Below, piece by piece: positions 37,761-46,787 of a stretch of DNA of 64,000 nt. The DNA comes from Crocinitomix catalasitica ATCC 23190 (GTDB lineage Bacteria; Bacteroidota; Bacteroidia; Flavobacteriales_D; Crocinitomicaceae). Every line of letters starts with the position of its first letter. The stretch's first letter is position 1. A program made the translations under genes and the position numbers. The notes below the pieces were generated by a model that was not told the DNA's origin, searched no databases, and saw nothing but the letters and a program-made list of their open reading frames with translations. The stretch is taken from the NCBI RefSeq assembly GCF_000621625.1, contig NZ_KK211318.1, positions 62,001 through 126,000 of the forward strand, read 5' to 3'.

Positions 37761-37915
37761 GTAGCTAATTTTGAAAAAGCACGACTATTACAAACCGATC
37801 AGAAATTGATTAACGAATTAGGAAATTCAGCAAGTATTTATAATATGCTTACTGCTTACTGCTTACAATTATTTAGATGAGGGTAAGAATGTGTCTTAAA
37901 CTATTCAAAATGCTG
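37761..37915 (+). pseudogene. Decayed gene fragment with 7-base tandem duplication
   Basis: A stop-free stretch from 37761 reads VANFEKARLLQTDQKLINEL and then stops at 37878-37880. At 37847-37866 the 7-mer GCTTACT is tandemly repeated (two full copies plus GCTTAC). Taking out one unit restores a frame continuing NYLDEGKNVS. This is best read as the remnant of a helical-repeat gene broken by slippage. It fills part of the 408-base stretch 37715-38122, whose remainder holds a repeat element copy at 37956-37995 and nothing else recognisable. Confidence 0.45.
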
Positions 37916-37955
37916 GAGAATAATGAAGTAACAGTTCAGGAAGAGTAAATTTTAT

Positions 37956-37995
37956 TATATTTGAGCAACAAAACCCATATGCCTAACTTAGATTA
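37956..37995 (+). repeat. Intergenic element, partial copy A (promoter part)
   Basis: TATATTTGAGCAACAAAACC followed by GCCTAACTTAGAT. This is the promoter-side core of the element seen in full at 48723 and 51065: a -7 box TATATTTG (37956-37963), then the C-CTAACTT motif about 20 bases downstream. The next gene starts at 38123. Confidence 0.55.
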
Positions 37996-38122
37996 CTTTT
38001 AACAGCTAGAAAATATTTTAAAGTGAATTTATATGGAGGAATATTAATCATACTTTTGCTATTCGGATGCTGTGTATTTTAGGAGCAAGATTAATGCAAC
38101 TTTAAAATGACATAACTAAGTA

Positions 38123-38782
38123 ATGGAAAGAGAACCAAAGGACATCCTGCAACTAGAGAGAGAACTAAATGGTCTTAATTTAGATGATCCATTAGCTTTT
38201 ATCAATTTTTATGAGCGTAATACAAACGCAATTGATAGCATTGAAATTTCTAAAGACGCTCAACATTACTATTTTAAACTGCGACTTTTTTATAAATATG
38301 GTTTGAACCTTGCGGGTAGAGGAGAATACACCAAGTCCGTTACTGTTTTAGAAAAGGCATTAAAAATGTTCGATAGAAATCCAAGAATCAATACTGAAGA
38401 CGGACGTGAAATTATAAGTATAGAAAGTTTACTTTGGAATTACGGTGCCTCACTTTGGGAAACCAAGCAAATAGAACGTTCAAAAACAGTTTTTGAAAGA
38501 TTGGTTAAGGATTACCCCAATAATGACAAATATAAAAAGTGGCTAAATGGACTATTGGATGAACGATTAAGTAAAATTACTCAACCATTTTGGATAGTTG
38601 GTGGGATATGGTTGGTTTGTGAACTTACTATTTTCAAAAATTTTGACTCAAATACACAATTCTGGCTAAGTATAGGAGGCGCTTTAATATTGTTGACATT
38701 ATTAGCATTGGAATTAGTTGGTTATTTAATGAAAAGAAAGTCAACACGAGTACACAAAAACAATAATAAATCAAAACTATAG
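38123..38782 (+). CDS. TPR-like membrane protein
   Basis: A 219-residue protein. Residues about 50-150 contain TPR-like helices (YFKLRLFYKYGLNLAGRGEYTKSV split across two helices, then RSKTVFERLVKDYPNNDKY). Residues about 157-205 are two hydrophobic segments, then a basic tail (MKRKSTRVHKNNNKSK). Probably an inner-membrane protein with a cytosolic helical repeat; function unknown. Confidence 0.7.
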   Translation: MEREPKDILQLERELNGLNLDDPLAFINFYERNTNAIDSIEISKDAQHYYFKLRLFYKYGLNLAGRGEYTKSVTVLEKALKMFDRNPRINTEDGREIISIESLLWNYGASLWETKQIERSKTVFERLVKDYPNNDKYKKWLNGLLDERLSKITQPFWIVGGIWLVCELTIFKNFDSNTQFWLSIGGALILLTLLALELVGYLMKRKSTRVHKNNNKSKL

Positions 38783-38873
38783 CAAAACTGTTCGCCATTA
38801 ACCTTCAGCCAAACATTCGGTTAACAAAGTAAATAGCTAATTAAACATAGACGTTAAATACCTCACGAATAAA

Positions 38874-40745
38874 ATGAACATCTTAAAAAAGGCAATACTA
38901 TTTATATTTTTTCTTCCCGTTGTAGCATTTAATCAAGATGCTGATAAAAACAATATCGATGAAGTTACAAAGTTTGCTGAATTATTTATTGACAATCTAA
39001 AAAGTCAAGATTTTAATGAGGCGTATTTAATGTTAAGTGAAAGTGAGCGGGAATCAGAATCTGAAGCAGAATTTAAGCTGTTTTTTAAAAGTATAAAAGA
39101 GTATTATGGCAAGATAATCAGTTATAAATCACTTGTCGAAAATAGAAAAAGTGAAAATCTAGTATTTTTATATATAATTGAATTTGCCAAAACTAAGGCA
39201 ACTTTATATTTCAACTGCCAACGTGATGAAGAGCGTGCCATAACGATAGGTAGTTATATGTTAATGAGAGATGGTAATGCTGAATTGGTTGTGTTTAATG
39301 AGATGGCTGAAGTTGCACTTAAATATTTAGAAAACAAAAAATACAAGGATTTATATGATTTAATGAGGAATAATCACGCCTATATATCGTATGAGGAATT
39401 TGAGACAGAAATTAAAAAGTTAGAAATAGATGGTCAAGTCGTTTATAAACAAAAAAGGGATGATATTTCTGTCTATAACAATGTCTTATTGGTAGAGATA
39501 ATTTATGAGATAAATGGCATTGGAGATATTATATTTTCATATAAAAAAGAAGAGAAACAAACAGAACTTTCGGACATTAGATTCTACCATACTAAGATAG
39601 AAGAAGGTATTTATAATGAAAACTTGAGCATATTTATAGATACGACTAGCTTACTAAAGAATAAAGATAATTTATCAGCAAAAGATTCACTTTTTATAAA
39701 AGAAAAATTTGATGAAATTCAGCATGAAATAATTATGGAGGAGCTCCAAGAAATTTCAGATCTGTCAAGTTTATCTCCAGTAAATAATGATTTGATTATG
39801 GGGACTTCTTATGATTGGGATCAACTTGAAGAAAAGGACCAATCGTTAATAAAAGTGTCATCAGAGTTTTATTTAAAGAAACTTGCTGAAAATGATATTA
39901 AGGGTTTTTGGGAAGCCAGTCACGCTATGTTTAAAGCGTCAACTCCTTTTGTTGCTTTTAGTGAAGTTGGGTTAATAATTGCCAATATGATTACATCTAT
40001 AGATAATTTAAATTTTATTGATGCAAAGAAAGTTACTTATTCAACGATGCCCGAAACTGGTCGGTTTTCAACAGGAGGATCATTAGATAAAACAAACCCA
40101 ACATACCTGCAGTTCTATACAATAGGAGGCATACAGAATCAATCGTTATCCTTATACGATTACAAAAACAATCCTTTATCTAAAACTATCAGTATGAAGT
40201 TTGGTTTAGAAGATGGTACTTATAAGTTGGTAAGTATAGAAATCAATACCAATTCAATAGAAAATAAAGATGCCGAGTATTATTCAAAAATAGCCAGAAA
40301 ATGGGAGTCTTTCGAATCAATGTTGCCCCGATTTATAGCTTTAAACATGGCTTATAGACTTTCCTATTTGGGAAAGGGCACTGTCACAAGTAGAATGATT
40401 GATTTAACGGAAGAATTACAGACTTTACATAAGAATACTGAATTAATTTCTGAAATTAAGAAATGGCATGTCAATGATTCGATATACGATATAATTAATA
40501 TCGATTTTTTGGAAACTCAGTCTGATATTACGCCAAATATACTTTATATATCAAAGGTTGAATTAGGCGAAGAATCAACGACAAAAGAAGCAGAAATTTT
40601 GTTTGATTACATGACCAAAAAATACCCTGACTTAGTTAAGGAATTTGGTAGGTTCATGTTCACTGCATATGAAGAATATCCAGCGCTTCCCACAAAACAA
40701 TACAAATTGTATCGGGCGATAATGGATATCAATGAGAAAGAATAA
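38874..40745 (+). CDS. Large exported protein of unknown function
   Basis: A 623-residue protein with a signal peptide (LFIFFLPVVAFNQ). Two or more N-terminal segments of about 100 residues (KFAELFIDNLKSQDFNEAYLM and later EMAEVALKYLENKKYKDLYDLM) look like repeats of a DUF3887/NTF2-like fold. No family named with confidence. GTTAAAT at 38853-38859, shortly before the ATG, resembles an integron R' core but has no convincing partner. Confidence 0.7.
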   Translation: MNILKKAILFIFFLPVVAFNQDADKNNIDEVTKFAELFIDNLKSQDFNEAYLMLSESERESESEAEFKLFFKSIKEYYGKIISYKSLVENRKSENLVFLYIIEFAKTKATLYFNCQRDEERAITIGSYMLMRDGNAELVVFNEMAEVALKYLENKKYKDLYDLMRNNHAYISYEEFETEIKKLEIDGQVVYKQKRDDISVYNNVLLVEIIYEINGIGDIIFSYKKEEKQTELSDIRFYHTKIEEGIYNENLSIFIDTTSLLKNKDNLSAKDSLFIKEKFDEIQHEIIMEELQEISDLSSLSPVNNDLIMGTSYDWDQLEEKDQSLIKVSSEFYLKKLAENDIKGFWEASHAMFKASTPFVAFSEVGLIIANMITSIDNLNFIDAKKVTYSTMPETGRFSTGGSLDKTNPTYLQFYTIGGIQNQSLSLYDYKNNPLSKTISMKFGLEDGTYKLVSIEINTNSIENKDAEYYSKIARKWESFESMLPRFIALNMAYRLSYLGKGTVTSRMIDLTEELQTLHKNTELISEIKKWHVNDSIYDIINIDFLETQSDITPNILYISKVELGEESTTKEAEILFDYMTKKYPDLVKEFGRFMFTAYEEYPALPTKQYKLYRAIMDINEKE

Positions 40746-40772
40746 TCTTTGAGTTTTATTCTTGTTTTAGCC

Positions 40773-40807
40773 TGGTCATATTTTGAATACGTGTAAGGCT
40801 ATGACCA
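40773..40807. terminator. Hairpin after the large exported protein gene
   Basis: Arms TGGTCATA (40773-40780) and TATGACCA (40800-40807) with AGCC/AGGCT pairs offset nearby. Possible terminator, weak T-run. Confidence 0.4.
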
Positions 40808-40905
40808 AAAGAATTTGGTGTAAATCAATTGTACCAAAGATTTTGATAAATAATGCTTAAGTTTATTCTTGTCCAAAATCTTCAATCTCAATAAAAAAAC
40901 ATTAA

Positions 40906-41442
40906 ATGACAAATTCGAATTTGTTTATTGAAACCGAACGACTGTTAATTCGACCATTTAAGATGGAAGATATAGCGCCTTCCTATGTTATGAATTTAGA
41001 TGCCGAAGTGAGCAAATATACGGGGGATGGTGGGATTGTTTCTGAAAAAGAAATTGAACGAAGAATTATCGAAAATGTATTCGGAGATTACGAAAAATAT
41101 GGTTTTGGACGACTTGCGGTTGAATTAAAAGGTGAAAATAAATTCATTGGATTTACAGGTTTAAAATATCTAGAAGATATGGATGAGGTAGACCTAGGAT
41201 ATCGGTTCATGAAGGAATATTGGGGCAAGGGAATTGCGACTGAAGCTGCTAAAGCATGCGTGAGTCTTGGATTTGATTCGCTCGTTTTAAAAAGGATGAT
41301 CGCCATGGTTCTGCCTGAAAATACAGGTTCAATTCGAGTGCTAGAAAAACTCAATTTTATATATGAAAAAGAAATTGTTGAAGACAATCAATTGGCGAAA
41401 ATATATGCGCTAATTAAAGCCGAAGGACCAAATAATGGTTAA
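40906..41442 (+). CDS. GNAT-family acetyltransferase (RimJ/RimL type)
   Basis: A 178-residue N-acetyltransferase. TERLLIRPFKMEDI at the start is the RimJ/L-type beginning, LKGENKFIGFTGLKYL the central strand, and EYWGKGIATEAAKA the acetyl-CoA pyrophosphate loop (Q/RxxGxA-like). RMIAMVLPENTGSIRVLEKL completes the fold. The substrate is unknown. A frameshifted paralogue lies at 56597, about 15.7 kb downstream. Confidence 0.9.
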   Translation: MTNSNLFIETERLLIRPFKMEDIAPSYVMNLDAEVSKYTGDGGIVSEKEIERRIIENVFGDYEKYGFGRLAVELKGENKFIGFTGLKYLEDMDEVDLGYRFMKEYWGKGIATEAAKACVSLGFDSLVLKRMIAMVLPENTGSIRVLEKLNFIYEKEIVEDNQLAKIYALIKAEGPNNG

Positions 41443-41462
41443 TTAAATTGACAGACTCCTAT

Positions 41463-41834
41463 ATGAAAAAAATCTTGATCTATTCTAAAATAAAACACCT
41501 TAAGATAATTTTTCTTACAGCATTTATCGTTTTGCTTACGGCATGTACAGATAAAAAATTTGATTCGGAACAATGGAAATCTTGGACTGAAAAAAATGGG
41601 GAATTTGCATTGAGATGGGATATGTGTGTTGATTTAATTGATAATTATTTATCAATTGGCATGTCAAAAGAGGATGTCGTGGATCTTATAGGTATGCCAT
41701 ATACAGATTGTGATTATCCAAAATGTGATATTCGTTATGGAATGGGACCGTGTAGAAGTGGCATAAATTATGGAACTTTATATTTGACCTTTGTAGACAA
41801 TAAACTCGTCAAAATTTACAAGTATTGTGGATAG
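41463..41834 (+). CDS. Small SmpA/BamE-like lipoprotein
   Basis: A 123-residue lipoprotein: lipobox LLTAC (Cys about 29). The segment IGMSKEDVVDLIGMPYTDCDY followed by LYLTFVDNKLVKIY matches the SmpA/OmlA/BamE pattern (G(M)s..eV..llG.P). Six or more Cys in the mature part suggest disulfides. The ATG at 41463 was chosen over an upstream TTG. Confidence 0.72.
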   Translation: MKKILIYSKIKHLKIIFLTAFIVLLTACTDKKFDSEQWKSWTEKNGEFALRWDMCVDLIDNYLSIGMSKEDVVDLIGMPYTDCDYPKCDIRYGMGPCRSGINYGTLYLTFVDNKLVKIYKYCG

Positions 41835-41861
41835 TAAAGTTTTAGAATAAATTATAAACCA

Positions 41862-42170
41862 ATGGGGTTTTGGAAGAAAATATTTGATGGTATTAATGAG
41901 GCTTTTAAAAAGAAAGAACCGGAAGACTATTATGAAACAGAGATTACAGAAACTTACGTGAAAGTGACACATCCAAAAAGAGAAACGGAACAAATTGAAT
42001 GGAATGAAATTGATGAAATAAAATTAATCAATACAGATCAAGGCCCTTGGCTTCCGGATGTTTGGTTGGTTTTAAGCGGGAATGGAAAAGAATGCGCTAT
42101 TTGTCAAGGTTCGGAAGGGTGGGATAAGGTTTACGATATTGTTTCTAAATACGAAAATTTTAATCTTTAA
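41862..42170 (+). CDS. Hypothetical protein
   Basis: A 102-residue cytosolic protein, acidic N terminus (FKKKEPEDYYETEITETYV), then WLVLSGNGKECAICQGSEGW containing two Cys. The fold resembles small PH-like or SH3-like immunity-type proteins, but no family can be named. It follows the BamE-like gene by 27 bases. Confidence 0.65.
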   Translation: MGFWKKIFDGINEAFKKKEPEDYYETEITETYVKVTHPKRETEQIEWNEIDEIKLINTDQGPWLPDVWLVLSGNGKECAICQGSEGWDKVYDIVSKYENFNL

Positions 42171-42301
42171 AATGTTTTTAAATCCATGTCTTGTGCAGAT
42201 AATAAAACATTTGAATTGTGGAAACGATAAATTCCATCATCATAATAGGTCTCTTCTTCTTAAGCCCAATATTATTGATTTGAATCAAATTTTGAACATT
42301 A

Positions 42302-42376
42302 ATCCTCAGTGATTTATAAAAATTAAATTAGAAAACTTATATTTGAAAAAGATAACCCAAACATCTAACTTGAATT
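42302..42376 (+). repeat. Intergenic element, copy B (promoter part)
   Basis: Contains AGAAAACTTATATTTGAAAA with a -7 box TATATTTG (42338-42345) and CATCTAACTTGAATTC downstream. It belongs to the element family at 45250, 48723, 51065 and 56115. The rest of the 42171-42487 gap holds a hairpin CACGCAT/ATGCGTG (42397-42425) in the leader of the next gene. Confidence 0.6.
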
Positions 42377-42487
42377 CTTTAAACTATAAGCAGGTTCACG
42401 CATTCGTGGAACTAATTTATGCGTGACAGAATTTAAAAATTGAATAAAAAAAAGCGTTATATATTAAGACCATTTGACAAATTAAAA

Positions 42488-44035
42488 ATGAAAAAAATAC
42501 CCTATAATTTATATATCCAATTTGAAGCATTAAACGATTTCTTAAAAGGGGATAATAACCAAAAAGAAGATTTATTAATTTGTGGGTTAGTGTCAATTGA
42601 ATTATCAGCAAACTTATTAGGAGATATACTCAATCATTCACCAATAAATGCGGGGAAAATTGAACATATACTGCGAGGAATCAAAACCCAGTTAAAATTA
42701 TTGAAGACTTGTGATTTTAGCATCGAAGGAAAAAGATTTAAAAGTAGTACTTCTGAGAATATCGAAAATTTTAAATTATTAGAGCAAAATTATGCGGGTG
42801 ATATCGATCGCCTTACAGCACTGTATTTTGAACTTTCAAACAAGATAAATATCGGACTCGATGCGCAAATGAATGAGATCAGAATTCATTTTAATTTGCA
42901 GATCATTCCTGTTGAAAATAATGATGGCGCTGAAGGAATAGAGTATCCGAATATTATGAATGTTTTAAACCTGAATCGTTCTGATTATTTTAATAGTGAG
43001 GACAAAACATTCATGATTGTGCATCAAATTTCTGAATGCTGGTTTTATTTAGGGATTAATGAATTGAAATCACTTGAAGTTAATTTTCGAAATATTGAAG
43101 AAAACAGTCAAGCAATTTTACATCATTTTAAGGCCAATTATGATATCCTACTTTATTTGGCAGATCATATTCTACTGTTAAATCATATGGTCTTATCCGA
43201 TTATCATCCGTTAAGGGTTGCACTGAGAGGGGCAAGTGGAGGGCAATCACAACAGGCGTATAGTCTGTTTGGCATTTCAATCAAACTATTTCAAAACTTC
43301 TTAAAACAACTTGATAATAAAACCAAAACGATGGTGGAGGTAATAGAAAACCCGAACACCCATCCTGTTTTGATTTCAGTTATCAATCAATTTACAAATT
43401 TAGAACGGGCATTAAAGAATTTTTTCTTCCAACATTATGTGCTTACCTCGAACATAATTGGCTCGCAATCATTTGGTTCAATCGGTCATGATATCGCTTC
43501 GCTTGTAGGGAAATTTGTCGCGCCAATTTTTAGCGAAATAGATCAAGCAAAGTATGACTTGACGATGAAAACCAATTTTCAATACGGAAATATTGCGGGA
43601 AAATTGATCATGGAAAAAGAGGGCTTCGAACCGCAAGATGATGAAAAACACACGGCGAATAGGGAAGTAATTAATCAAGCAATTGATACCTATTTTGATT
43701 TAATTAGCGCGTTGGATCAGGAAAAATGGATTGAACTCTTTACAGAGAATGGTTATATCGAAGACCCTTTGGGAAGTAGACCATATGTCGGTCATCAGCA
43801 ATTGGCCATCTTTTTTAAAGGAATTATACGATTCTTCAAAAAGATGAACATGCGCATTGAAAGTAAAGTATTTGAAGAAGGTTCAGTAAAGGTTTATTGG
43901 AAATCAGAATCAACAACCTATAATGATAAAATACTAACTTATAGTGGAGTAGAGGAGTTTAGAATTTCTGAAGACGGAAAAATAATGGCAGCGCTAGTGC
44001 ATTGGGATCCTGCGATCATATCCAATCAATTATAA
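42488..44035 (+). CDS. Tryptophan 2,3-dioxygenase-like protein fused to a SnoaL-like domain
   Basis: A 515-residue protein. Residues about 150-375 resemble the haem-binding tryptophan 2,3-dioxygenase superfamily: FMIVHQISECWF (175-186) versus F.xxHQ.yELWF, GASGGQSQQAYS (248-259) versus SGFQS.QFR, and HYVLTSNIIGSQSFGS (316-331) versus the HxxxVxRIIG...GTGG region. The first about 150 residues are not recognised. Residues about 393-515 are a SnoaL/NTF2-like domain (AIDTYFDLISALDQEKWIEL). The start at 42488 avoids a TTG upstream. Enzyme activity and substrate are unknown. Confidence 0.72.
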   Translation: MKKIPYNLYIQFEALNDFLKGDNNQKEDLLICGLVSIELSANLLGDILNHSPINAGKIEHILRGIKTQLKLLKTCDFSIEGKRFKSSTSENIENFKLLEQNYAGDIDRLTALYFELSNKINIGLDAQMNEIRIHFNLQIIPVENNDGAEGIEYPNIMNVLNLNRSDYFNSEDKTFMIVHQISECWFYLGINELKSLEVNFRNIEENSQAILHHFKANYDILLYLADHILLLNHMVLSDYHPLRVALRGASGGQSQQAYSLFGISIKLFQNFLKQLDNKTKTMVEVIENPNTHPVLISVINQFTNLERALKNFFFQHYVLTSNIIGSQSFGSIGHDIASLVGKFVAPIFSEIDQAKYDLTMKTNFQYGNIAGKLIMEKEGFEPQDDEKHTANREVINQAIDTYFDLISALDQEKWIELFTENGYIEDPLGSRPYVGHQQLAIFFKGIIRFFKKMNMRIESKVFEEGSVKVYWKSESTTYNDKILTYSGVEEFRISEDGKIMAALVHWDPAIISNQL

Positions 44036-44230
44036 CCGTATCTAAAGTAATTAATTATGATTTTAGGACTGAACTTAAGATGCATAATTTGCCCTTCATT
44101 TATGTAAAGCAATATTTAGAATGATTATAATTATACAATTGTGAGATTAATTTAACAGAAGCTTAATTTAAATTAATTATATTTATTCGCACTACATATA
44201 TAATCAATAACTCAGTTGTAAATTAATTCC

Positions 44231-45235
44231 ATGAAAAGATACAATTCATCAGAAGATCTCAGGTTGTTAAGTGATAGTGCTTTAGAGAGTTCTTTGGCTG
44301 GGTTTTGGGATTGGGATATGGTAACAAATGAAGAGTATCTAAGTCCTCGTTTCAAAGAAATGTTTGGATATTCTGAAGATGAAATGGAGAGTAGTCCTGA
44401 AGCTTGGCAAAAAATTGCGTTCAAAGAGGATTTACCAGCAATGTATGAATCATTAGAGAAACACATCGCTTCAAAAGGTAAAATACCATTTCGTATTACG
44501 ATCCGGTACCATCATAAAAATGGAGAAACCGTATGGGTAAGATGTAATGGTAAAGTTGTAGCCTGGGGAGAGAATGGAGAACCATTAAGAGCAATAGGTT
44601 GTCATGTTGATATTTCTGAAGAAAAAGAATCTGAATTGCAATTGAAACGCATTATAGAGGAACGAGATATATTGTTGAAAGAAGTTCACCATCGCGTGAA
44701 GAATAATTTGCAATTACTTTTAAGTTTATCGCGGTTGAAGGACAAGGAAGGAAAAATTGAAACGGCTCAAATAGAAGATTCAATCAATTCGATAGCCATT
44801 GCTTATGATGCAATTTATAAATCAGATCGATTCGACAATATCTCAATGAAAAAGTATTTCAATCAAATTGTAAGTTCAATTTTGGGGATTAGTGATGTTA
44901 CTTACAAGATTTATGCAGTTGAATTGGAGAAGAAAATTGATTTTCTAATTCCCTTGGGATTAATTATTACAGAGTTGATTAATAATTCATTGAAGCATGC
45001 TTTCGATAATATCGAATCAAAACAAATACAAATTGATATTCTAACTGAAGGAGATGACTTAATCATTAAGTATTCAGATAATGGTGTTGGCTTTACTGAT
45101 CCTTCGTTACAGTCAATTGAAGACAGTGAATCTTTTGGATTGTCTATTATTACGGGGCTAATTGATCAATTAAACGGTAGAATTGAATTTTCTAATGAAA
45201 ATGGCGCTTTAACAACAATTAGGATCGCTAACTAA
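44231..45235 (+). CDS. PAS-domain histidine kinase (HisKA_2/HWE-like)
   Basis: A 334-residue cytosolic kinase. Residues about 15-135: PAS fold (FWDWDMVTNEEYLSPRFKEM, HHKNGETVWVRCNGKVVAW, PAC segment). Residues about 145-225: HisKA_2 dimerisation region with EVHHRVKNNLQLLLSL (phosphoacceptor His153 or His154). Residues about 235-334: HATPase_c with ELINNSLKHAF (N box) and YSDNGVGF (G1). No membrane segment and no response regulator nearby; the cognate regulator is elsewhere. The stretch 44036-44230 before it holds only AT-rich sequence and an imperfect TATATTTA. Confidence 0.9.
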   Translation: MKRYNSSEDLRLLSDSALESSLAGFWDWDMVTNEEYLSPRFKEMFGYSEDEMESSPEAWQKIAFKEDLPAMYESLEKHIASKGKIPFRITIRYHHKNGETVWVRCNGKVVAWGENGEPLRAIGCHVDISEEKESELQLKRIIEERDILLKEVHHRVKNNLQLLLSLSRLKDKEGKIETAQIEDSINSIAIAYDAIYKSDRFDNISMKKYFNQIVSSILGISDVTYKIYAVELEKKIDFLIPLGLIITELINNSLKHAFDNIESKQIQIDILTEGDDLIIKYSDNGVGFTDPSLQSIEDSESFGLSIITGLIDQLNGRIEFSNENGALTTIRIAN

Positions 45236-45249
45236 GAAGGTTTTTCTTA

Positions 45250-45320
45250 CCCAACATCTTACTAATATTCTACTGTAAAACTTATATTTGGGAGAGTCCT
45301 TAATTACCTAAGTTGAATGC
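45250..45320 (+). repeat. Intergenic element, copy C
   Basis: CCCAACATCTTACTAATATT, then TACTGTAAAACTTATATTTG (-7 box 45283-45290) and ACCTAAGTTGAATGC. Matches the middle and promoter parts of the full copies at 48723 and 51065. The gene at 45424 follows about 100 bases later, with TGAGC/GCTCA pairing in the leader. Confidence 0.65.
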
Positions 45321-45423
45321 TGATTAGTGACCAGTTAACATTAAAATGAGCTGATATAATTAGAATTAAAAGGGCATGAGCGAGCAATTTTAGCTCAAGT
45401 ATTTACAGCATAACTAATCGACA

Positions 45424-46005
45424 ATGATTCGACTTTTATTTATATATAGTATTTGGATGATCAGTGATAAAGTGATTGCACAGAACAGCAGTGCTAAAAT
45501 AGACGTGAATAAAATTTTTGAACTAAAGATCGATTCGATTGAACAGCGAATAACCATTCATAAATGGGGGGTAGATACAAGTTGTTTTCTTCATTTTCAG
45601 GTTAAGAATATCTCTAGGGATACGTTGGGTTACCTAACGAATACCTGTTTTTATTATAATCACTGCTCCTTAACAATTGGAAATTTAGAGCTTGATTTGA
45701 ATGCTGCAGGAGGTTGTCCTTTCAACTCATATAAAGGGTATAAACTAGCCCCAGCCGGTTCTTTTATTGCGTCTCAATGGATAACCGCGCTTAATTTAAA
45801 CAAATTAATAATAGGTGAATGGAATATGATTTTACATGTACCGCTGGTTGCAGATAATCCAACAAGATATAGAGTTGGTGGAAGAAGTTTCGTTGAGCAT
45901 AAACAATTCCTTAAGTCTGAGAGTCGAGCCAAAGTTGTGAAAACTACAATTGATAATAGAAAGTGGAAAAGGAAGAAAAAGCAATTAAAACAAGCGAACC
46001 AATAA
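45424..46005 (+). CDS. Exported hypothetical protein
   Basis: A 193-residue protein with an N-terminal signal peptide (IRLLFIYSIWMISDKVIAQ). Five Cys in the mature domain. The segment VKNISRDTLGYLTNTCFYY resembles extracellular beta-sandwich proteins. The very basic C-terminal tail (RKWKRKKKQLKQ) is unusual. No family recognised. It shares a unit with the lipoprotein at 46034. Confidence 0.65.
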   Translation: MIRLLFIYSIWMISDKVIAQNSSAKIDVNKIFELKIDSIEQRITIHKWGVDTSCFLHFQVKNISRDTLGYLTNTCFYYNHCSLTIGNLELDLNAAGGCPFNSYKGYKLAPAGSFIASQWITALNLNKLIIGEWNMILHVPLVADNPTRYRVGGRSFVEHKQFLKSESRAKVVKTTIDNRKWKRKKKQLKQANQ

Positions 46006-46033
46006 TAGCTTCCTTTTAAAAAGATTAGTCGCA

Positions 46034-46537
46034 TTGATAAAAACAATATACATACTGATTTTAGCGGTGTTTTTTAGTTGTTCAGAAAAACCTGAAGCGC
46101 TAAAAATTGACCGGATGAAAATCGAAATTGAAATCATTCCTGAATCAGAAAATGGGGAATATACATTATTATGGCATGATACACTTAATAGATCTCAATT
46201 TTCGGATGATGAATTTTTTCTCCGTCAGCGACCTCAAGAATTATATTGCTATATTTTTAATAATAATAATAACGATACGCTCGGTTATTATAAAGGATTG
46301 AGCAGTCCGCAACAATTTACTTATTTTCAAACGACAGATAACTCAGATTCTATATTGAATTTAAAATTCTCTGTTGGTATCAATCATTTCTCTGAATTTC
46401 TTGCTGTTCAATCGGAAGAATATATTGCGGAATTTAATGAGAATAATAAAGAGCAAATTGAATTTAGAGAGATAAAAATTGACTTAAAAAATAATTTGAG
46501 AAGGAAGATTGAAGTCGAATTAATTATGATTAACTAG
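46034..46537 (+). CDS. Hypothetical lipoprotein (TTG start)
   Basis: A 167-residue lipoprotein: lipobox AVFFSC near residue 16. The only start placing the lipobox properly is TTG at 46034; no ATG is available before it. The mature part has a C-terminal charged strand pattern (REIKIDLKNNLRRKIEVEL). It follows the gene ending at 46005 by 28 bases and has similar logic (secreted, NDTLGYYKG echoed by RDTLGYLTN), suggesting related or partner proteins. Confidence 0.6.
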   Translation: MIKTIYILILAVFFSCSEKPEALKIDRMKIEIEIIPESENGEYTLLWHDTLNRSQFSDDEFFLRQRPQELYCYIFNNNNNDTLGYYKGLSSPQQFTYFQTTDNSDSILNLKFSVGINHFSEFLAVQSEEYIAEFNENNKEQIEFREIKIDLKNNLRRKIEVELIMIN

Positions 46538-46635
46538 GTGCAATAATTTTTTATTAAAAATTAGGAACTTATACGCTTAAACTTACTTCGCAAATTAAAG
46601 ATACATTCACGCTATTTCGAATTTAATATAGCTTC

Positions 46636-46692
46636 ACCTCAAATTCCAGTCACATAGCCGCTGACGTGAGATTCTATCTCACGGTTATATTA
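46636..46692 (+). repeat. Intergenic element, copy D (5' part with perfect hairpin)
   Basis: Starts with CACCTCAAATTCCAGTCACA, nearly identical to 48721 and 51063, followed by GCCGCTGACGTGAG. Hairpin: CGTGAGAT (46666-46673), loop TCT, ATCTCACG (46677-46684), perfect. The promoter part of the element is missing; instead a TetR gene with its own promoter follows. The rest of 46538-46787 shows nothing else apart from that promoter. Confidence 0.65.
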
Positions 46693-46762
46693 CATCCCTC
46701 TTAATGTTACTCAAAGAGGAATAAGAAATCTTCAAAAAAAAATAATTAAAACTTGCAAGTTC

Positions 46763-46780
46763 ATATACCGTAGAGTATAT
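46763..46780. promoter_or_regulatory. TetR operator upstream of the tetR-like gene
   Basis: ATATAC-CGTAGA-GTATAT. The same arms and spacing occur at 47395-47412. It overlaps the -7 box at 46776-46783, so binding would repress the tetR-like gene itself. Confidence 0.7.
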
Positions 46781-46783
46781 TTG
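46776..46783 (+). promoter_or_regulatory. Promoter of tetR-like gene
   Basis: TATATTTG -7 box ending 4 bases before the ATG at 46788, with a TTG -33 element at 46753-46755 (20-base spacing). This is the clearest complete Bacteroidota promoter in the window and predicts a leaderless or nearly leaderless mRNA. Confidence 0.65.
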
Positions 46784-46787
46784 TCAA

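Noticed and set aside
38853-38859. Attachment core GTTAAAT before the large exported protein
   Set aside because: A 7-base match to GTTRRRY is expected by chance in AT-rich DNA and the partner site is missing.
44036-44230. Further copy of the intergenic element
   Set aside because: A TATATTTA occurs, but neither the CAACAGTAAAAC part nor the ACCTAACTT motif is present.
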